The translations under genes were made by a program, and so were the position numbers. Of a DNA stretch of 64,000 bases, positions 25,223-33,968 are shown one piece after another (position 1 is the stretch's first letter; each line of letters opens with the position of its first letter). Origin of the DNA: Seohaeicola_A nanhaiensis (lineage in GTDB: Bacteria > Pseudomonadota > Alphaproteobacteria > Rhodobacterales > Rhodobacteraceae); the NCBI RefSeq assembly GCF_042654245.1, contig NZ_JBHSGI010000004.1:62001-126000 (forward strand), read 5' to 3'. A model generated the notes under the pieces. It saw nothing but the letters and a program-made list of their open reading frames with translations, did no database searches and was not told the DNA's origin.

Positions 25223-26590
25223 TCAGGCGACGCGGAACCAGCTCATCATGCCCGCAGCGGCATGTTCGAGCATGTGGCAGTGCAGCATCCAGTTGCCGGG
25301 GTTGTCGGCCACCATCGCCACCTGCACGGATTCGCCCCGCTGCACAAGCAACGTATCGCGCCAGGGGCCAAGGGTGCCATCCCCGCCGATGGCGCGGAAG
25401 TGGTGGCCATGGGTGTGCATGCCGTGGGCGAACATGGTGTCGTTGACGAAGGCGATGCGCAGAGTCTCGCCCCGGGCGGCGTCGATGAAGGGCTCGTGCG
25501 CCATGTCCACCTGCCCGTTCAGCGCCCAGAACTTGCCAAGCTGGGCCAGTTCGCGGGCGGGCATCGTCGTCGTGCCGAGCGTGGCCTCGGCCATGCCGCT
25601 CATCATGCCGCCCATCAGACGCATGGTGTGCAGCGGCGCGGCGGCGGGGTTGGCGATCTCGGGCATCGCGTTGGGCGGCAGCGGCGCGGGCGCCGGACGT
25701 CGGGTGGCACTGCCGCCGGCGACCGCGAAGCGCATGAGCCCATAGCCGCCGTCCGGTTCGATGCTGAGCAGGTCGGCGGCCTCGCCCGTCACGTCGACGA
25801 TCAGGTCGGCGCGCTGCGCCGGGGCCAGCGAGAAGGCACCGGTGACCGGCACCACGGGATCGAGCGGCATCCCGTCGAGCGCCACCAGCCAGCCCTCCAG
25901 CCCGTTGAGACCGATCTCGAACACGCGGGAATTGGCGACATTGGCCAGCCGCAGGCGCAGCCGCTCGCCGCGCGCCACAGTCAAGGACGGATCGAACTGG
26001 CCGTTCACGGTCAGCAGATTGCCGAGCCGGCCCTCGTGCGAGAGGTCATGCATGTTGTCGAAATCACCGCTGAGCGCGGCGGTCTCGCCTTCCAGCCGCC
26101 AGTCGTCGATGGCCAGCGGCAGGTCGTGGTCGACGTCGGGACGGTCGGACTCGTCGACGATCAGCATCCCGTGCAGCCCGCGCGCCACCTGTTCGTTCGA
26201 CCGGTTGTGCGCATGATACCAGTAGGTACCGGCGTCGGGGGCGACAAAATCGTAATCGAACCCCTGCCCCGGTTCGACTGCCGCCTGCGTCAGATGCGGC
26301 ACCCCGTCCATCGCGTTGTCGATGCGGATGCCGTGCCAGTGCACCGCCGTCGCCTGCGGCAGGTCGTTGACCAGCCGGCGCTGGATCCGCTCGCCCTGCG
26401 CGACCCGGATCAGCGGCCCCGGCGCGGTGCCGTCATAGCCCCAGATCTCTGTCTCGGGAAAATCGCCCGGCGCCAGCTTTTGCCGGCCGGGCCGCGCCTG
26501 AAGCAGCGGCAGCGGCGTGGCGAGGGCAAAACGCGGCGGCAGCGCGGCCGCGGCAAACGATCCAAGCAGGGCACGACGGGTCAGAGGCAT
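25223..26590 (-). CDS. Tat-exported multicopper oxidase
   Basis: 455 residues. TRRALLGSF (4-12) followed by a hydrophobic stretch is a twin-arginine signal, so the folded enzyme is exported to the periplasm. All four copper-binding blocks are visible: HWHG (84-87), WYHAHNRSN, HGMHTHGHHF, and HCHMLEHAAAGM near the C-terminus with the type 1 Cys. These laccase-like enzymes oxidise phenols or metal ions (CueO/CopA type) and reduce O2 to water. A Met/Gly-rich loop (MRLMGGMMSGMAE) before the third cupredoxin domain resembles copper-tolerance oxidases. ATG 26590 lies behind AAGGAG. Confidence 0.9.
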   Translation of the reverse strand: MPLTRRALLGSFAAAALPPRFALATPLPLLQARPGRQKLAPGDFPETEIWGYDGTAPGPLIRVAQGERIQRRLVNDLPQATAVHWHGIRIDNAMDGVPHLTQAAVEPGQGFDYDFVAPDAGTYWYHAHNRSNEQVARGLHGMLIVDESDRPDVDHDLPLAIDDWRLEGETAALSGDFDNMHDLSHEGRLGNLLTVNGQFDPSLTVARGERLRLRLANVANSRVFEIGLNGLEGWLVALDGMPLDPVVPVTGAFSLAPAQRADLIVDVTGEAADLLSIEPDGGYGLMRFAVAGGSATRRPAPAPLPPNAMPEIANPAAAPLHTMRLMGGMMSGMAEATLGTTTMPARELAQLGKFWALNGQVDMAHEPFIDAARGETLRIAFVNDTMFAHGMHTHGHHFRAIGGDGTLGPWRDTLLVQRGESVQVAMVADNPGNWMLHCHMLEHAAAGMMSWFRVA

Positions 26591-26696
26591 GACGGGACTC
26601 CTTGTCTGGACATCCCAATACTCTGGCGCGGCGCGCACGTCATCCTTCGGGACAGGCCGATCACGCAAATGTCGGAGAGGCGGCCAGGGTGGGTTC

Positions 26697-26760
26697 GGGG
26701 GCTCTGCCCCCGCCGCCCGTGCCGGGCGGCCCCCCGAGGTATTTGTGAACCAGAGAAGAC
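26697..26760 (+). repeat. Dispersed G-rich hairpin repeat, copy A
   Basis: Two adjoining hairpins (GGGGGC-TCT-GCCCCC and GCCGCCCG-TGC-CGGGCGGC) are followed by the tail GAGGTATTTGTGAACCAGAG and AAGAC. Very similar sequences recur at 50452-50508 and, inverted, at 50630-50700. It lies between two minus-strand genes, just 3' of the SleB-type gene, but oriented against it. Such elements behave as intergenic repeats or terminators in Rhodobacterales; that is inference. Confidence 0.75.
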
Positions 26761-26773
26761 TGGAGCGCGTGCG

Positions 26774-27421
26774 TCACTCGTTGCTGGCGGTGACGTAATT
26801 GCCGTTCTTGTAGAAGACATGCACCCCGATCCGCGCGGTCTGGGTATAGACCCGGGCCCAGCTCGGGCGCACGGCGAGGGTGTGGTAATGCGTCGCCCCG
26901 CCGGTCAGACCGCCCGACAGGCCGTCGATCACGGCGCGCGCCACCTTGGCGACCTGCCGGAAGGCCTGAGGTTCGGCGATGACATCCTTGTGCCCGTCGC
27001 AGGTATAGGTGAACTGGCACTGGTAGAGCCGCCCGGTGCCCTGCTTGACCACGCCGCAGGGCGTCGTCGGATAGCGCGCGCTCTTGACCCGGTTCATGAT
27101 GACCTCGGCCACCGCGAACTGGCCCTTGACCGTCTCGCCCCGCGCCTCGAAATAGAGCGCCTCGGCCAGGCAGCGCCACTGCGCGTCGCCCTCGGCATCG
27201 GGCTGGCTGTCGAGCCAGCCTTGCGAGTAGGTCATCGGCTCCGGGCGCACCCGCGCCCGCGGCTTTGAGACCGTGAGCATCGACTTCAGGTGACGGTCCG
27301 GCATGCTTGCCAGTGTCGCCTGTTCGCGCTGGAACAGGTCCTTCAGCTTGGCATCCGCAGACACGGATCCCGGCAGACAAAAGCTAACGGCCATCGCGGC
27401 CGCGATCAGTATTCGGTTCAT
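26774..27421 (-). CDS. SleB-type cell-wall hydrolase
   Basis: 215 residues with a signal peptide (cleavage near Ala22). The hydrolase_2 domain occupies about 85-205: CLAEALYFEARGETVKGQFA with the catalytic-region Glu residues, AEVIMNRVKSARYP, and the late THYHTLAVRPSWA. SleB-like enzymes are lytic transglycosylases or amidases acting on peptidoglycan; in non-spore-formers they serve wall turnover. ATG 27421. It follows ppdK by 130 bases on the same strand. Confidence 0.88.
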   Translation of the reverse strand: MNRILIAAAMAVSFCLPGSVSADAKLKDLFQREQATLASMPDRHLKSMLTVSKPRARVRPEPMTYSQGWLDSQPDAEGDAQWRCLAEALYFEARGETVKGQFAVAEVIMNRVKSARYPTTPCGVVKQGTGRLYQCQFTYTCDGHKDVIAEPQAFRQVAKVARAVIDGLSGGLTGGATHYHTLAVRPSWARVYTQTARIGVHVFYKNGNYVTASNE

Positions 27422-27551
27422 GGCTACCCCCAGGGAACGGCCCTTTTTGCGGACCCTTCGGCGCTATGCGTCGGGATGCGAATAGACGGTTTTCGTCAAT
27501 TGGTCCACATTTGGGCGATTCGGTGGCGGAAAGCGGCGAATTTACGCGCGT

Positions 27552-30143
27552 TCACTTTCTTCCGCGACCGCGCCATTTCCACAACATCTGCGCAAGGGTC
27601 GACTTGTGGTCGCCCATCTTGTGGTTGATGGCCAGTTGCGCCGCCGCGATCCGGGCGACCGGAACGCGGAAGGGCGAGCAGGAAACATAGTCGAACCCGA
27701 CCTCGCGGCAGAAGGCGATCGATTCGGGATTGCCCCCGTGTTCGCCGCAGATCGAGAGGGTGATTCCCGGCCGCCCGGTGCGGCCACGTTCGGCCCCGAG
27801 CTTGAGCAGCTCGCCGACGCCGTCCTGGTCGAGGACGTGGAAGGGATCCTCGCGGAAGACGCCCTTCTGCACATAGGTCGACATGAACCGCCCCGCGTCG
27901 TCGCGTGAGAGGCCGTAGGTCATCTGCGTCAGGTCGTTGGTGCCGAAGGACATGAATTCGGCATGGGCCGCGATCTCGTGGGCGCGCAGCGCGGCGCGCG
28001 GCGTCTCCATCATCACGCCCAGGCGATAGTCGAAATCCTGGTGCCGTTCGGCCCGCACCGCAGCGGCGACCGCATCGACGCGGGCGCGCACCAGCTCGAC
28101 CTCGCGCTTGGCCGAGACCAGCGGAATCATGATCTCGGGCACCACCGGCGCGCCGTCCTGGCTGGCCTCCAGCGTGGCCTCGAAGATGGCGCGGGCCTGC
28201 ATGTCATAGATCTCGGGCACGGTGATCCCGAGGCGGACGCCGCGCAGGCCGAGCATGGGGTTGTATTCCCCCATCTCGGCCACGCGCCGGGTCACGTCGC
28301 TGACCGGCAGCCCCAGCGCCTCGGCCAGTTCGCGCTGGCCGGTGCGCGAGGTGGGCAGGAATTCGTGCAGCGGCGGGTCGAACAGGCGGATGCAGACCGG
28401 CTGGCCCTCCATGATGCGGAACAGCTGGACGAAATCGTCGCGCTGCATCGGCAGCAGCCGTTCCAGCACGGCGGCGCGGCCGGCCGGAGTTTCGGCGAAG
28501 ATCATCTCGCGCATGACGACCAGGCGGGCCGGTTCAAAGAACATGTGCTCGGTTCGGCAGAGGCCGATGCCGCCGGCGTTGAAGTTGCGCGCGGTCTGGG
28601 CGTCCTCGGGCGTGTCGGCATTGGCGCGGATGCCGATGTCGCGTTCGGCGTCGGCCCAGCCCATCAGCGTCTGGAAGGCGTCGTCGAGCGCGGCCTCGAG
28701 CATCGGCGGTTCGCCGACCAGAACCTGCCCGGTGGTGCCGTCTATGGTGATCACGTCGCCGCTGCGCAGGATGCGGCCGTCGGGCGCCTTGATCTGCTGG
28801 TTCGGGATGTCGAATTGCAGCGCCGAGGCGCCGACGATGCAGGGCAGGCCCATGCCGCGGCCGATCACGGCAGCGTGCGAGGTGATGCCGCCGCGCTCGG
28901 TCAGAACGGCGACCGAGGCGTGCATCCCGCGGATGTCCTCGGGCGAGGTCTCGCGGCGCACCAGCACGCAGGCCTCGCGCCGGGCGGCGCTGGCCTGGGC
29001 CTCGTTGGCGGTAAAGACGATGCGGCCCGAGGCGGCGCCGGGACTGGCGGCGATGCCGGTGGCCAGCACGTCGCGCGGCGCGGTCGGGTCGACCTGGCGG
29101 TGCAGCAGTTCGGTCAGCTGGTTCGGCTCCACCCGCATCAGCGCTTCCTGCGGGGTGATGATCCCGTCCTCGGCCAGCCGCACGGCGATGCGCACGCTGG
29201 CGCGCGACGAGCGCGGCACGCGGACACCGTCGAGGATATGGACCTGGCCGCCCTCGATGACGAATTCGACCTGCATCTCTTCGCGCAGCTTCTCGCGCAT
29301 CAGCGCGGCATTGGCCTTGAGCTGGGCAAAGGCCTCGGGCGCCACATCCTCCAGCGACGGCCCGCGCGGATCCTTTTCGAGGTAAAGTGCCGCCGCCCCT
29401 GCCCCCAGCGCCTCGCGGTGCTGGCTCTGGCTGAGATAGCGGCCGGTGATCTGGGGCATCCCCGTCACCGTGTTGATCAGCTGCAGCACGCCCGAGCCGC
29501 ATTCGCCCTGGCCGAACCCGGGGATCATCTGCTGGACCACCAGCCCCAGGCCGGCATCGGCTGGCGCGCCCTTGGCCTGGCGCAGCAGGCGCGCCGAGGT
29601 GCCGTCCCAGGCCCGCGCCATGGAACGCAGCACGGCCGAAAGCTGTTCGCCCGGGTCCTGCGGGAAGGGTTCGTCGGTTTCGTCCTCATAGGCGCGTAGC
29701 ATCGCGGCGAGGCCCGCGCCGTCCTGATCGGCGTCGTCGAATTCGTCGGGGTCGAGCCGGGCGACGTGGACAGCGTAGGACTGCACGAACCGCGCATAGA
29801 TCGCCGCCGCCGCCTCGGGTCCGAGGGTGGCCGACAGGTCGCGCTGGCGGGCGGCGTTCATGCCGATGTTCAGCACCGCGCCCGGACCGCCCCAGTCGGG
29901 GTCTTCCGAAGAGGGCCGCACGCAAAGCAGCGTGTCCGGCGGGAACTGTTCCACGATGCCGGCCACGTCGGGCATCTGGCCCTCGGCGATCTTGCGCACA
30001 GCGTCGAAGGACAGTGCCACGGTCAGCGGCACCGGCAGGTCGAGCCGCACCAGCCGTTGCAGGCATTTCGCCCGCCCCCCGTGGGTTTCGGTCTGCACCT
30101 GCGCCTTGGGCGTGATCAGCGTGGTATGCGGGTTATTCTGCAC
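27552..30143 (-). CDS. ppdK: Pyruvate, phosphate dikinase (PEP synthesis)
   Basis: 863 residues from a GTG start. The order is ATP-grasp-like N-domain (GGRAKCLQRLVRLDLPVP near the start), a phosphohistidine domain with the catalytic His near residue 423 (ERGGITSHAAVIGRGMGLPC), and a TIM-barrel C-domain ending in SICGEHGGNPES (catalytic Cys near 805). It interconverts pyruvate, ATP and Pi with PEP, AMP and PPi. I choose GTG 30143 because GAGGTG lies 6 bases before it and similarity starts there; an ATG 30 bases earlier has no ribosome site. The N-domain is divergent from plant-type PPDK. Confidence 0.92.
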   Translation of the reverse strand: MQNNPHTTLITPKAQVQTETHGGRAKCLQRLVRLDLPVPLTVALSFDAVRKIAEGQMPDVAGIVEQFPPDTLLCVRPSSEDPDWGGPGAVLNIGMNAARQRDLSATLGPEAAAAIYARFVQSYAVHVARLDPDEFDDADQDGAGLAAMLRAYEDETDEPFPQDPGEQLSAVLRSMARAWDGTSARLLRQAKGAPADAGLGLVVQQMIPGFGQGECGSGVLQLINTVTGMPQITGRYLSQSQHREALGAGAAALYLEKDPRGPSLEDVAPEAFAQLKANAALMREKLREEMQVEFVIEGGQVHILDGVRVPRSSRASVRIAVRLAEDGIITPQEALMRVEPNQLTELLHRQVDPTAPRDVLATGIAASPGAASGRIVFTANEAQASAARREACVLVRRETSPEDIRGMHASVAVLTERGGITSHAAVIGRGMGLPCIVGASALQFDIPNQQIKAPDGRILRSGDVITIDGTTGQVLVGEPPMLEAALDDAFQTLMGWADAERDIGIRANADTPEDAQTARNFNAGGIGLCRTEHMFFEPARLVVMREMIFAETPAGRAAVLERLLPMQRDDFVQLFRIMEGQPVCIRLFDPPLHEFLPTSRTGQRELAEALGLPVSDVTRRVAEMGEYNPMLGLRGVRLGITVPEIYDMQARAIFEATLEASQDGAPVVPEIMIPLVSAKREVELVRARVDAVAAAVRAERHQDFDYRLGVMMETPRAALRAHEIAAHAEFMSFGTNDLTQMTYGLSRDDAGRFMSTYVQKGVFREDPFHVLDQDGVGELLKLGAERGRTGRPGITLSICGEHGGNPESIAFCREVGFDYVSCSPFRVPVARIAAAQLAINHKMGDHKSTLAQMLWKWRGRGRK

Positions 30144-30224
30144 TGCGGCACCTCGGAACTGCCCATGCACCATAGGCCCGCTGCGCCGCCGCGCAAGGGT
30201 TGCCTTTGCCCCTATGCCGTCGCC

Positions 30225-32306
30225 CTAGCCCTCGACGCGGGTCAGGTCGGCGACGGCCGAGCAGACCTTGCGGATCTCGCTGAGCAGGTTCAGGCGATTG
30301 CGGCGGATCACGGCGGAATCGTCGTTGATCTTCGCCGCTTCGAAGAAGGCGTCGATGGGCGCGCGCAGGGCGGCCATGGCGGCGACGGCGGTGGCGAAAT
30401 CCTGTTGCTCCAGCGCGGGCCGGATGGCCTTTTCGGCCTCGGCCAGCGCGTCGAACAGCGCGGATTCCTGCGGCACCTGCGCCAGCTTGCGGTCGGCGCC
30501 GAAAGAGTATTCGACGCCATCGGTCTCTTCCGCCTGGGTCAGGATGTTATTGGCGCGCTTGAAGCCCTGCAGCAGGTTCTCGCCCTCGGGCGTGCTGAGC
30601 ACGGCATTCAGCGCCTCGGCCCGCTTGACCAGCGGCGTGAGGTCGTCGTTGCCGGGCATGGCCAGGCAGGCGTCGATGATGTCGTGGCGGATGCCCTGGT
30701 CGCGGAGGTAGACCTTGAGGCGGTCGTGGAGGAAGGCTAGGAGGTCGTCAGATGTTTCTTCGTAGTCGCGCGACTCTGGAGTTGGGAGCATGTCGAGGTG
30801 AGAGTGGAAAATCTCCCAGAGTTTGATTGATTTATCGGAAACCAACCGAATAACCCCCAACGCCGCCCGCCGCAGCGCGAACGGGTCCTTGCTCCCCGTC
30901 GGCTTCTCGTCGATGGCCCAGAAGCCGGTCAGCGTGTCGATCTTGTCGGCCAGCGCGACGGCGACCGAGACAGGCGCGGTCGGCACGGTGTCGGACGGCC
31001 CGAGCGGCGAGTAATGCTCCTGCGCGGCGGCGGCAACTTCGGGGTCGCCATCGGTGGCGGCGATGTAATAGCGGCCCATGACCCCCTGAAGTTCAGGGAA
31101 TTCGCCCACCATTTCCGACCGCAGATCTGCCTTGGCCAGCCGCGCGGCGGTTTCGGCCTTGTCCGGGTCAGCGCCCACCATCGGCGCCAGTTCACGGGCC
31201 AGCGCCGCGATGCGTTCGATGCGCTCCGCCTGTGACCCAAGCTTGTTGTGGAAGGTCACGTTCTGAAGGCCCTGCAGCCAGTCCTTCATGCCCGCCCTGG
31301 CCACGCGCAGGTCGTTCTCCCAGAAGAACCGCGCGTCCGACAGCCGCGCCGACAGCACGCGGCGGTTGCCCGCCAGCACGGTCGCGCCATTGTCCGCCGT
31401 CTCTCGGTTCGCCACGGTGATGAAGCGCTCGATGCGGCCCGTCCTGGGGTTCTTCACCGAGAAGAACTTCTGATGCTCGCGCATCGAGGTCTGCAGCACC
31501 TCCGCCGGCAGGTGCAGGAACTCTTCGCCGATCTGTCCCATCAGCACCACCGGCCATTCGACCAGCCCGGCGACCTCGGCCAGAAGGCCCGCGTCCTCGA
31601 CCACCTCCAGCCCGGCGGCGAAAGCCATCTGCTGGGCGTCGTTCCAGATGTGCTCGGCGCGCTCCTGCGGGTTCAGGACAACATGGGCGCGCTTCAGCTT
31701 TGCCGCGTAATCCTCGAAGGACGATACGGAAAACCGCCCCGGCGCCATGAATCGATGACCTTCGGTGGTGTCCCCCGAAACGATCCCGTCGATATCGAGC
31801 GGCACCACCTCGGCGCCCGCCTCGGTGGTCAGGATGCAGAGGATCGAATGCAGCGGACGGACCCAGCGCAGCGTCCCCGACCCCCAGCGCATCGACTTGG
31901 GCCAGGGGAAATTGCGGATCGTTTCGGCCAGAACCTCGGCGATGATCTCGGACGCGGCGCGGCCCGGCTTGTCGATCACGGCAAACAGCATCGCGCCCTT
32001 GGGCGTGTCGCGCTCCTCCAGCTGGTCCCGCGTCAGGCCGGTGCTTTTAAGGAACCCCTCGATGGCCTTTTCGGGCGCATCCGCGCGCGGCCCCCGCCGT
32101 TCCTCCTTCAGCGCGGGCGAGGCGGCCAGCAGCCCCTCCACCGCCAGCGTCAGGCGGCGCGGCGTGGCAAAGGCGGCGGCGGCGGCATAGGTGAGGCCAG
32201 CCTGCACCAGCCCCTCGGTCACGCGCGCCTTCAGGTCGTCGGCGGCGCGCGCCTGCATCCGGGCGGGGATTTCCTCGGAGAAAAGCTCAATCAGCAGGTC
32301 GGGCAT
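30225..32306 (-). CDS. glyS: Glycyl-tRNA synthetase beta subunit
   Basis: 693 residues. PDLLIELFSEEIPARMQ is the canonical GlyS opening; FFSVKNPRTGRIERFI, GSQAERIERIAALARELA and DKIDTLTGFWAI ... DPFALRR are family blocks, followed by an anticodon-binding helical C-terminus. Together with GlyQ it forms the tetramer that charges tRNA-Gly. ATG 32306 overlaps the small membrane-protein gene by 20 bases. Codon use around 30690-30860 is more AT-rich than the rest of the gene although the protein is intact. Confidence 0.96.
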   Translation of the reverse strand: MPDLLIELFSEEIPARMQARAADDLKARVTEGLVQAGLTYAAAAAFATPRRLTLAVEGLLAASPALKEERRGPRADAPEKAIEGFLKSTGLTRDQLEERDTPKGAMLFAVIDKPGRAASEIIAEVLAETIRNFPWPKSMRWGSGTLRWVRPLHSILCILTTEAGAEVVPLDIDGIVSGDTTEGHRFMAPGRFSVSSFEDYAAKLKRAHVVLNPQERAEHIWNDAQQMAFAAGLEVVEDAGLLAEVAGLVEWPVVLMGQIGEEFLHLPAEVLQTSMREHQKFFSVKNPRTGRIERFITVANRETADNGATVLAGNRRVLSARLSDARFFWENDLRVARAGMKDWLQGLQNVTFHNKLGSQAERIERIAALARELAPMVGADPDKAETAARLAKADLRSEMVGEFPELQGVMGRYYIAATDGDPEVAAAAQEHYSPLGPSDTVPTAPVSVAVALADKIDTLTGFWAIDEKPTGSKDPFALRRAALGVIRLVSDKSIKLWEIFHSHLDMLPTPESRDYEETSDDLLAFLHDRLKVYLRDQGIRHDIIDACLAMPGNDDLTPLVKRAEALNAVLSTPEGENLLQGFKRANNILTQAEETDGVEYSFGADRKLAQVPQESALFDALAEAEKAIRPALEQQDFATAVAAMAALRAPIDAFFEAAKINDDSAVIRRNRLNLLSEIRKVCSAVADLTRVEG

Positions 32307-32847
32307 CAGGTGCGTCTTTCGGTTGATCTTCGGGGCGGGCCGGGCATTCCTCGCCCACAACGGTGCCGTCATAGGCCTTGCTGCCGCAATCGTTCAGGTC
32401 GTTCCAGACATAGCCGCGCCCGTCTTGGGTGATCGCGACGATCTGGTCGACCCCGTAGTGAATGTTCTTGTGCCCGAGGAAGGCGATGGCGGTCCCGGCC
32501 TCGAGCTCGGCCGCGATCTTCTCGGCATCGAAGCAGTCGAACCAGCCGGGGCCGGTCCTGGGCTGCGGTTTCGTGGCCGCGACATAGGTCTCGCTGAGCA
32601 GCGCCTGGGTCATCGTGGTGGTGAAACAGGCGCGGTAGCGGATCGGCGAGCTGTCGGCGTCGATGGCGCGGAAGTTGTCATAGAGGATCGGCTCGGGCTC
32701 CTGCGTGGCGAGGCTGACCAGGGTTACGTCCTGCCCGGGCACGGCCTGCACCTCGGTGTAATAGCCGTAGACCTGCAGGTAATAGAGCGCCCCGCCCGCA
32801 ATGGCTCCTGACAGGATCAGCACGATTGCTATGACCTTTCCGTTCAC
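32287..32847 (-). CDS. DUF6446-like membrane-anchored protein within the glyQ-glyS operon
   Basis: 186 residues from GTG 32847, which overlaps the glyQ stop as GTGA. One transmembrane helix (VIAIVLILSGAIAGGALYYL, about 5-24) anchors a soluble domain with four or more cysteines (RACFTTTM, WFDCFDAEKIAAELE, LNDCGSKAY, GEECPARPE) that could form disulfides in the periplasm. I recognise it as the uncharacterised DUF6446 type seen beside glyRS genes in Rhodobacterales. Its position between the two synthetase subunits implies coexpression but not necessarily a role in tRNA charging. Confidence 0.8.
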   Translation of the reverse strand: MNGKVIAIVLILSGAIAGGALYYLQVYGYYTEVQAVPGQDVTLVSLATQEPEPILYDNFRAIDADSSPIRYRACFTTTMTQALLSETYVAATKPQPRTGPGWFDCFDAEKIAAELEAGTAIAFLGHKNIHYGVDQIVAITQDGRGYVWNDLNDCGSKAYDGTVVGEECPARPEDQPKDAPDARPAD

Positions 32848-33773
32848 GCCGCGTATCCGCCTGCCTTGGTGGTGACGAAGGCATCGGCGCACTGCTTGGC
32901 CAGCGCGCGCACCCGGCCGATATAGGCCTGGCGTTCGGTAACCGAGATCACGCCGCGCGCGTCGAGCAGGTTGAAGATGTGGCTGGCCTTGATGCATTGG
33001 TCATAGGCCGGGTGGGCCATGACGATGCGCTTGCCGGTCTTGGGGTCGTTGGCGGGCTGGTCGAGGATGGCGCGGCACTCGGCCTCGGCCTCCTCGAAGT
33101 GACGCAGCAGCACCTCGGTATTGGCCACGTCAAAGTTCCAGCGGGCGTATTCCTCTTCGGTCTGCCTGAAGATGTCGCCATAGGTCAGCGGGATCGGCGA
33201 CTGCGGATCGTTGAAAGGCATGTCCATGACGTGCTCGATGCCAAGCACATACATGGCGAGACGTTCCAGACCGTAGGTGAGCTCGCCCGAGACCGGCGTG
33301 CAGTCATGCCCGCCGACCTGCTGGAAATAGGTGAACTGGCTGACCTCCATGCCGTCGCACCAGACCTCCCAGCCCAGGCCCCATGCGCCCAGAGTCGGGC
33401 TCTCCCAGTCGTCCTCGACAAAGCGGATGTCGTGCAGCGCCATGTCGATACCGATGGCTTCGAGGCTGCCCAGATAGAGGGCCTGCAGGTCGGGCGGCGA
33501 GGGTTTGATCAGAACCTGATACTGGTAGTAATGCTGCAACCGGTTCGGGTTCTCGCCGTATCGGCCGTCGGTCGGCCGCCGCGAGGGCTGGACATAAGCC
33601 GCCGCCCAGGGCGCGGTGCCAAGCGAGCGCAGCGTGGTGGCCGGGTGGAACGTCCCTGCCCCGACCTCCATGTCGTAGGGTTGCAGCACGGCGCAGCCCT
33701 TCGAGGCCCAGTAGGCCTGGAGGCGCAGGATGATTTCCTGAAAGGATTTCGGGGCGTTCGTCGTCTGTGTCAT
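32844..33773 (-). CDS. glyQ: Glycyl-tRNA synthetase alpha subunit
   Basis: 309 residues. SFQEIILRLQAYWASKGCAVLQPYD, GAGTFHPATTLRSLG and the RRPTDGRYGENPNRLQHYYQ block are the class II catalytic core of GlyQ; GLERLAMYVLG is motif 3. It activates glycine and, with GlyS, charges tRNA-Gly. ATG 33773. First gene of the glyQ / DUF6446 / glyS operon. Confidence 0.97.
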   Translation of the reverse strand: MTQTTNAPKSFQEIILRLQAYWASKGCAVLQPYDMEVGAGTFHPATTLRSLGTAPWAAAYVQPSRRPTDGRYGENPNRLQHYYQYQVLIKPSPPDLQALYLGSLEAIGIDMALHDIRFVEDDWESPTLGAWGLGWEVWCDGMEVSQFTYFQQVGGHDCTPVSGELTYGLERLAMYVLGIEHVMDMPFNDPQSPIPLTYGDIFRQTEEEYARWNFDVANTEVLLRHFEEAEAECRAILDQPANDPKTGKRIVMAHPAYDQCIKASHIFNLLDARGVISVTERQAYIGRVRALAKQCADAFVTTKAGGYAA

Positions 33774-33968
33774 CGTCTTGGTCCTGCGCCGGTTCCGCGC
33801 AGCCCGGGGCCGCGCGCGGCTCCTTCCTATGCGCAGCGTGGGATGCGGTCAACGTCATGCGGTCACAGAGGCAACAGGGCGCGATTTTGGGCCCGAAGGG
33901 CATGGCATTCGCGCATGTTTCCTGATTATCTGCGCCGGATGTTGACAACGATTATTACGGGACGAACG

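Noticed and set aside
25262..27268. A 668-codon open frame on the plus strand
   Set aside because: It is antisense to the multicopper oxidase and SleB genes and crosses the intergenic repeat; no domain is visible.
33942..33968. TTGACA as a -35 element of the pseudoprotease gene
   Set aside because: A -10 element at normal spacing would fall on the start codon, and the sequence there (GAACGA) is poor.
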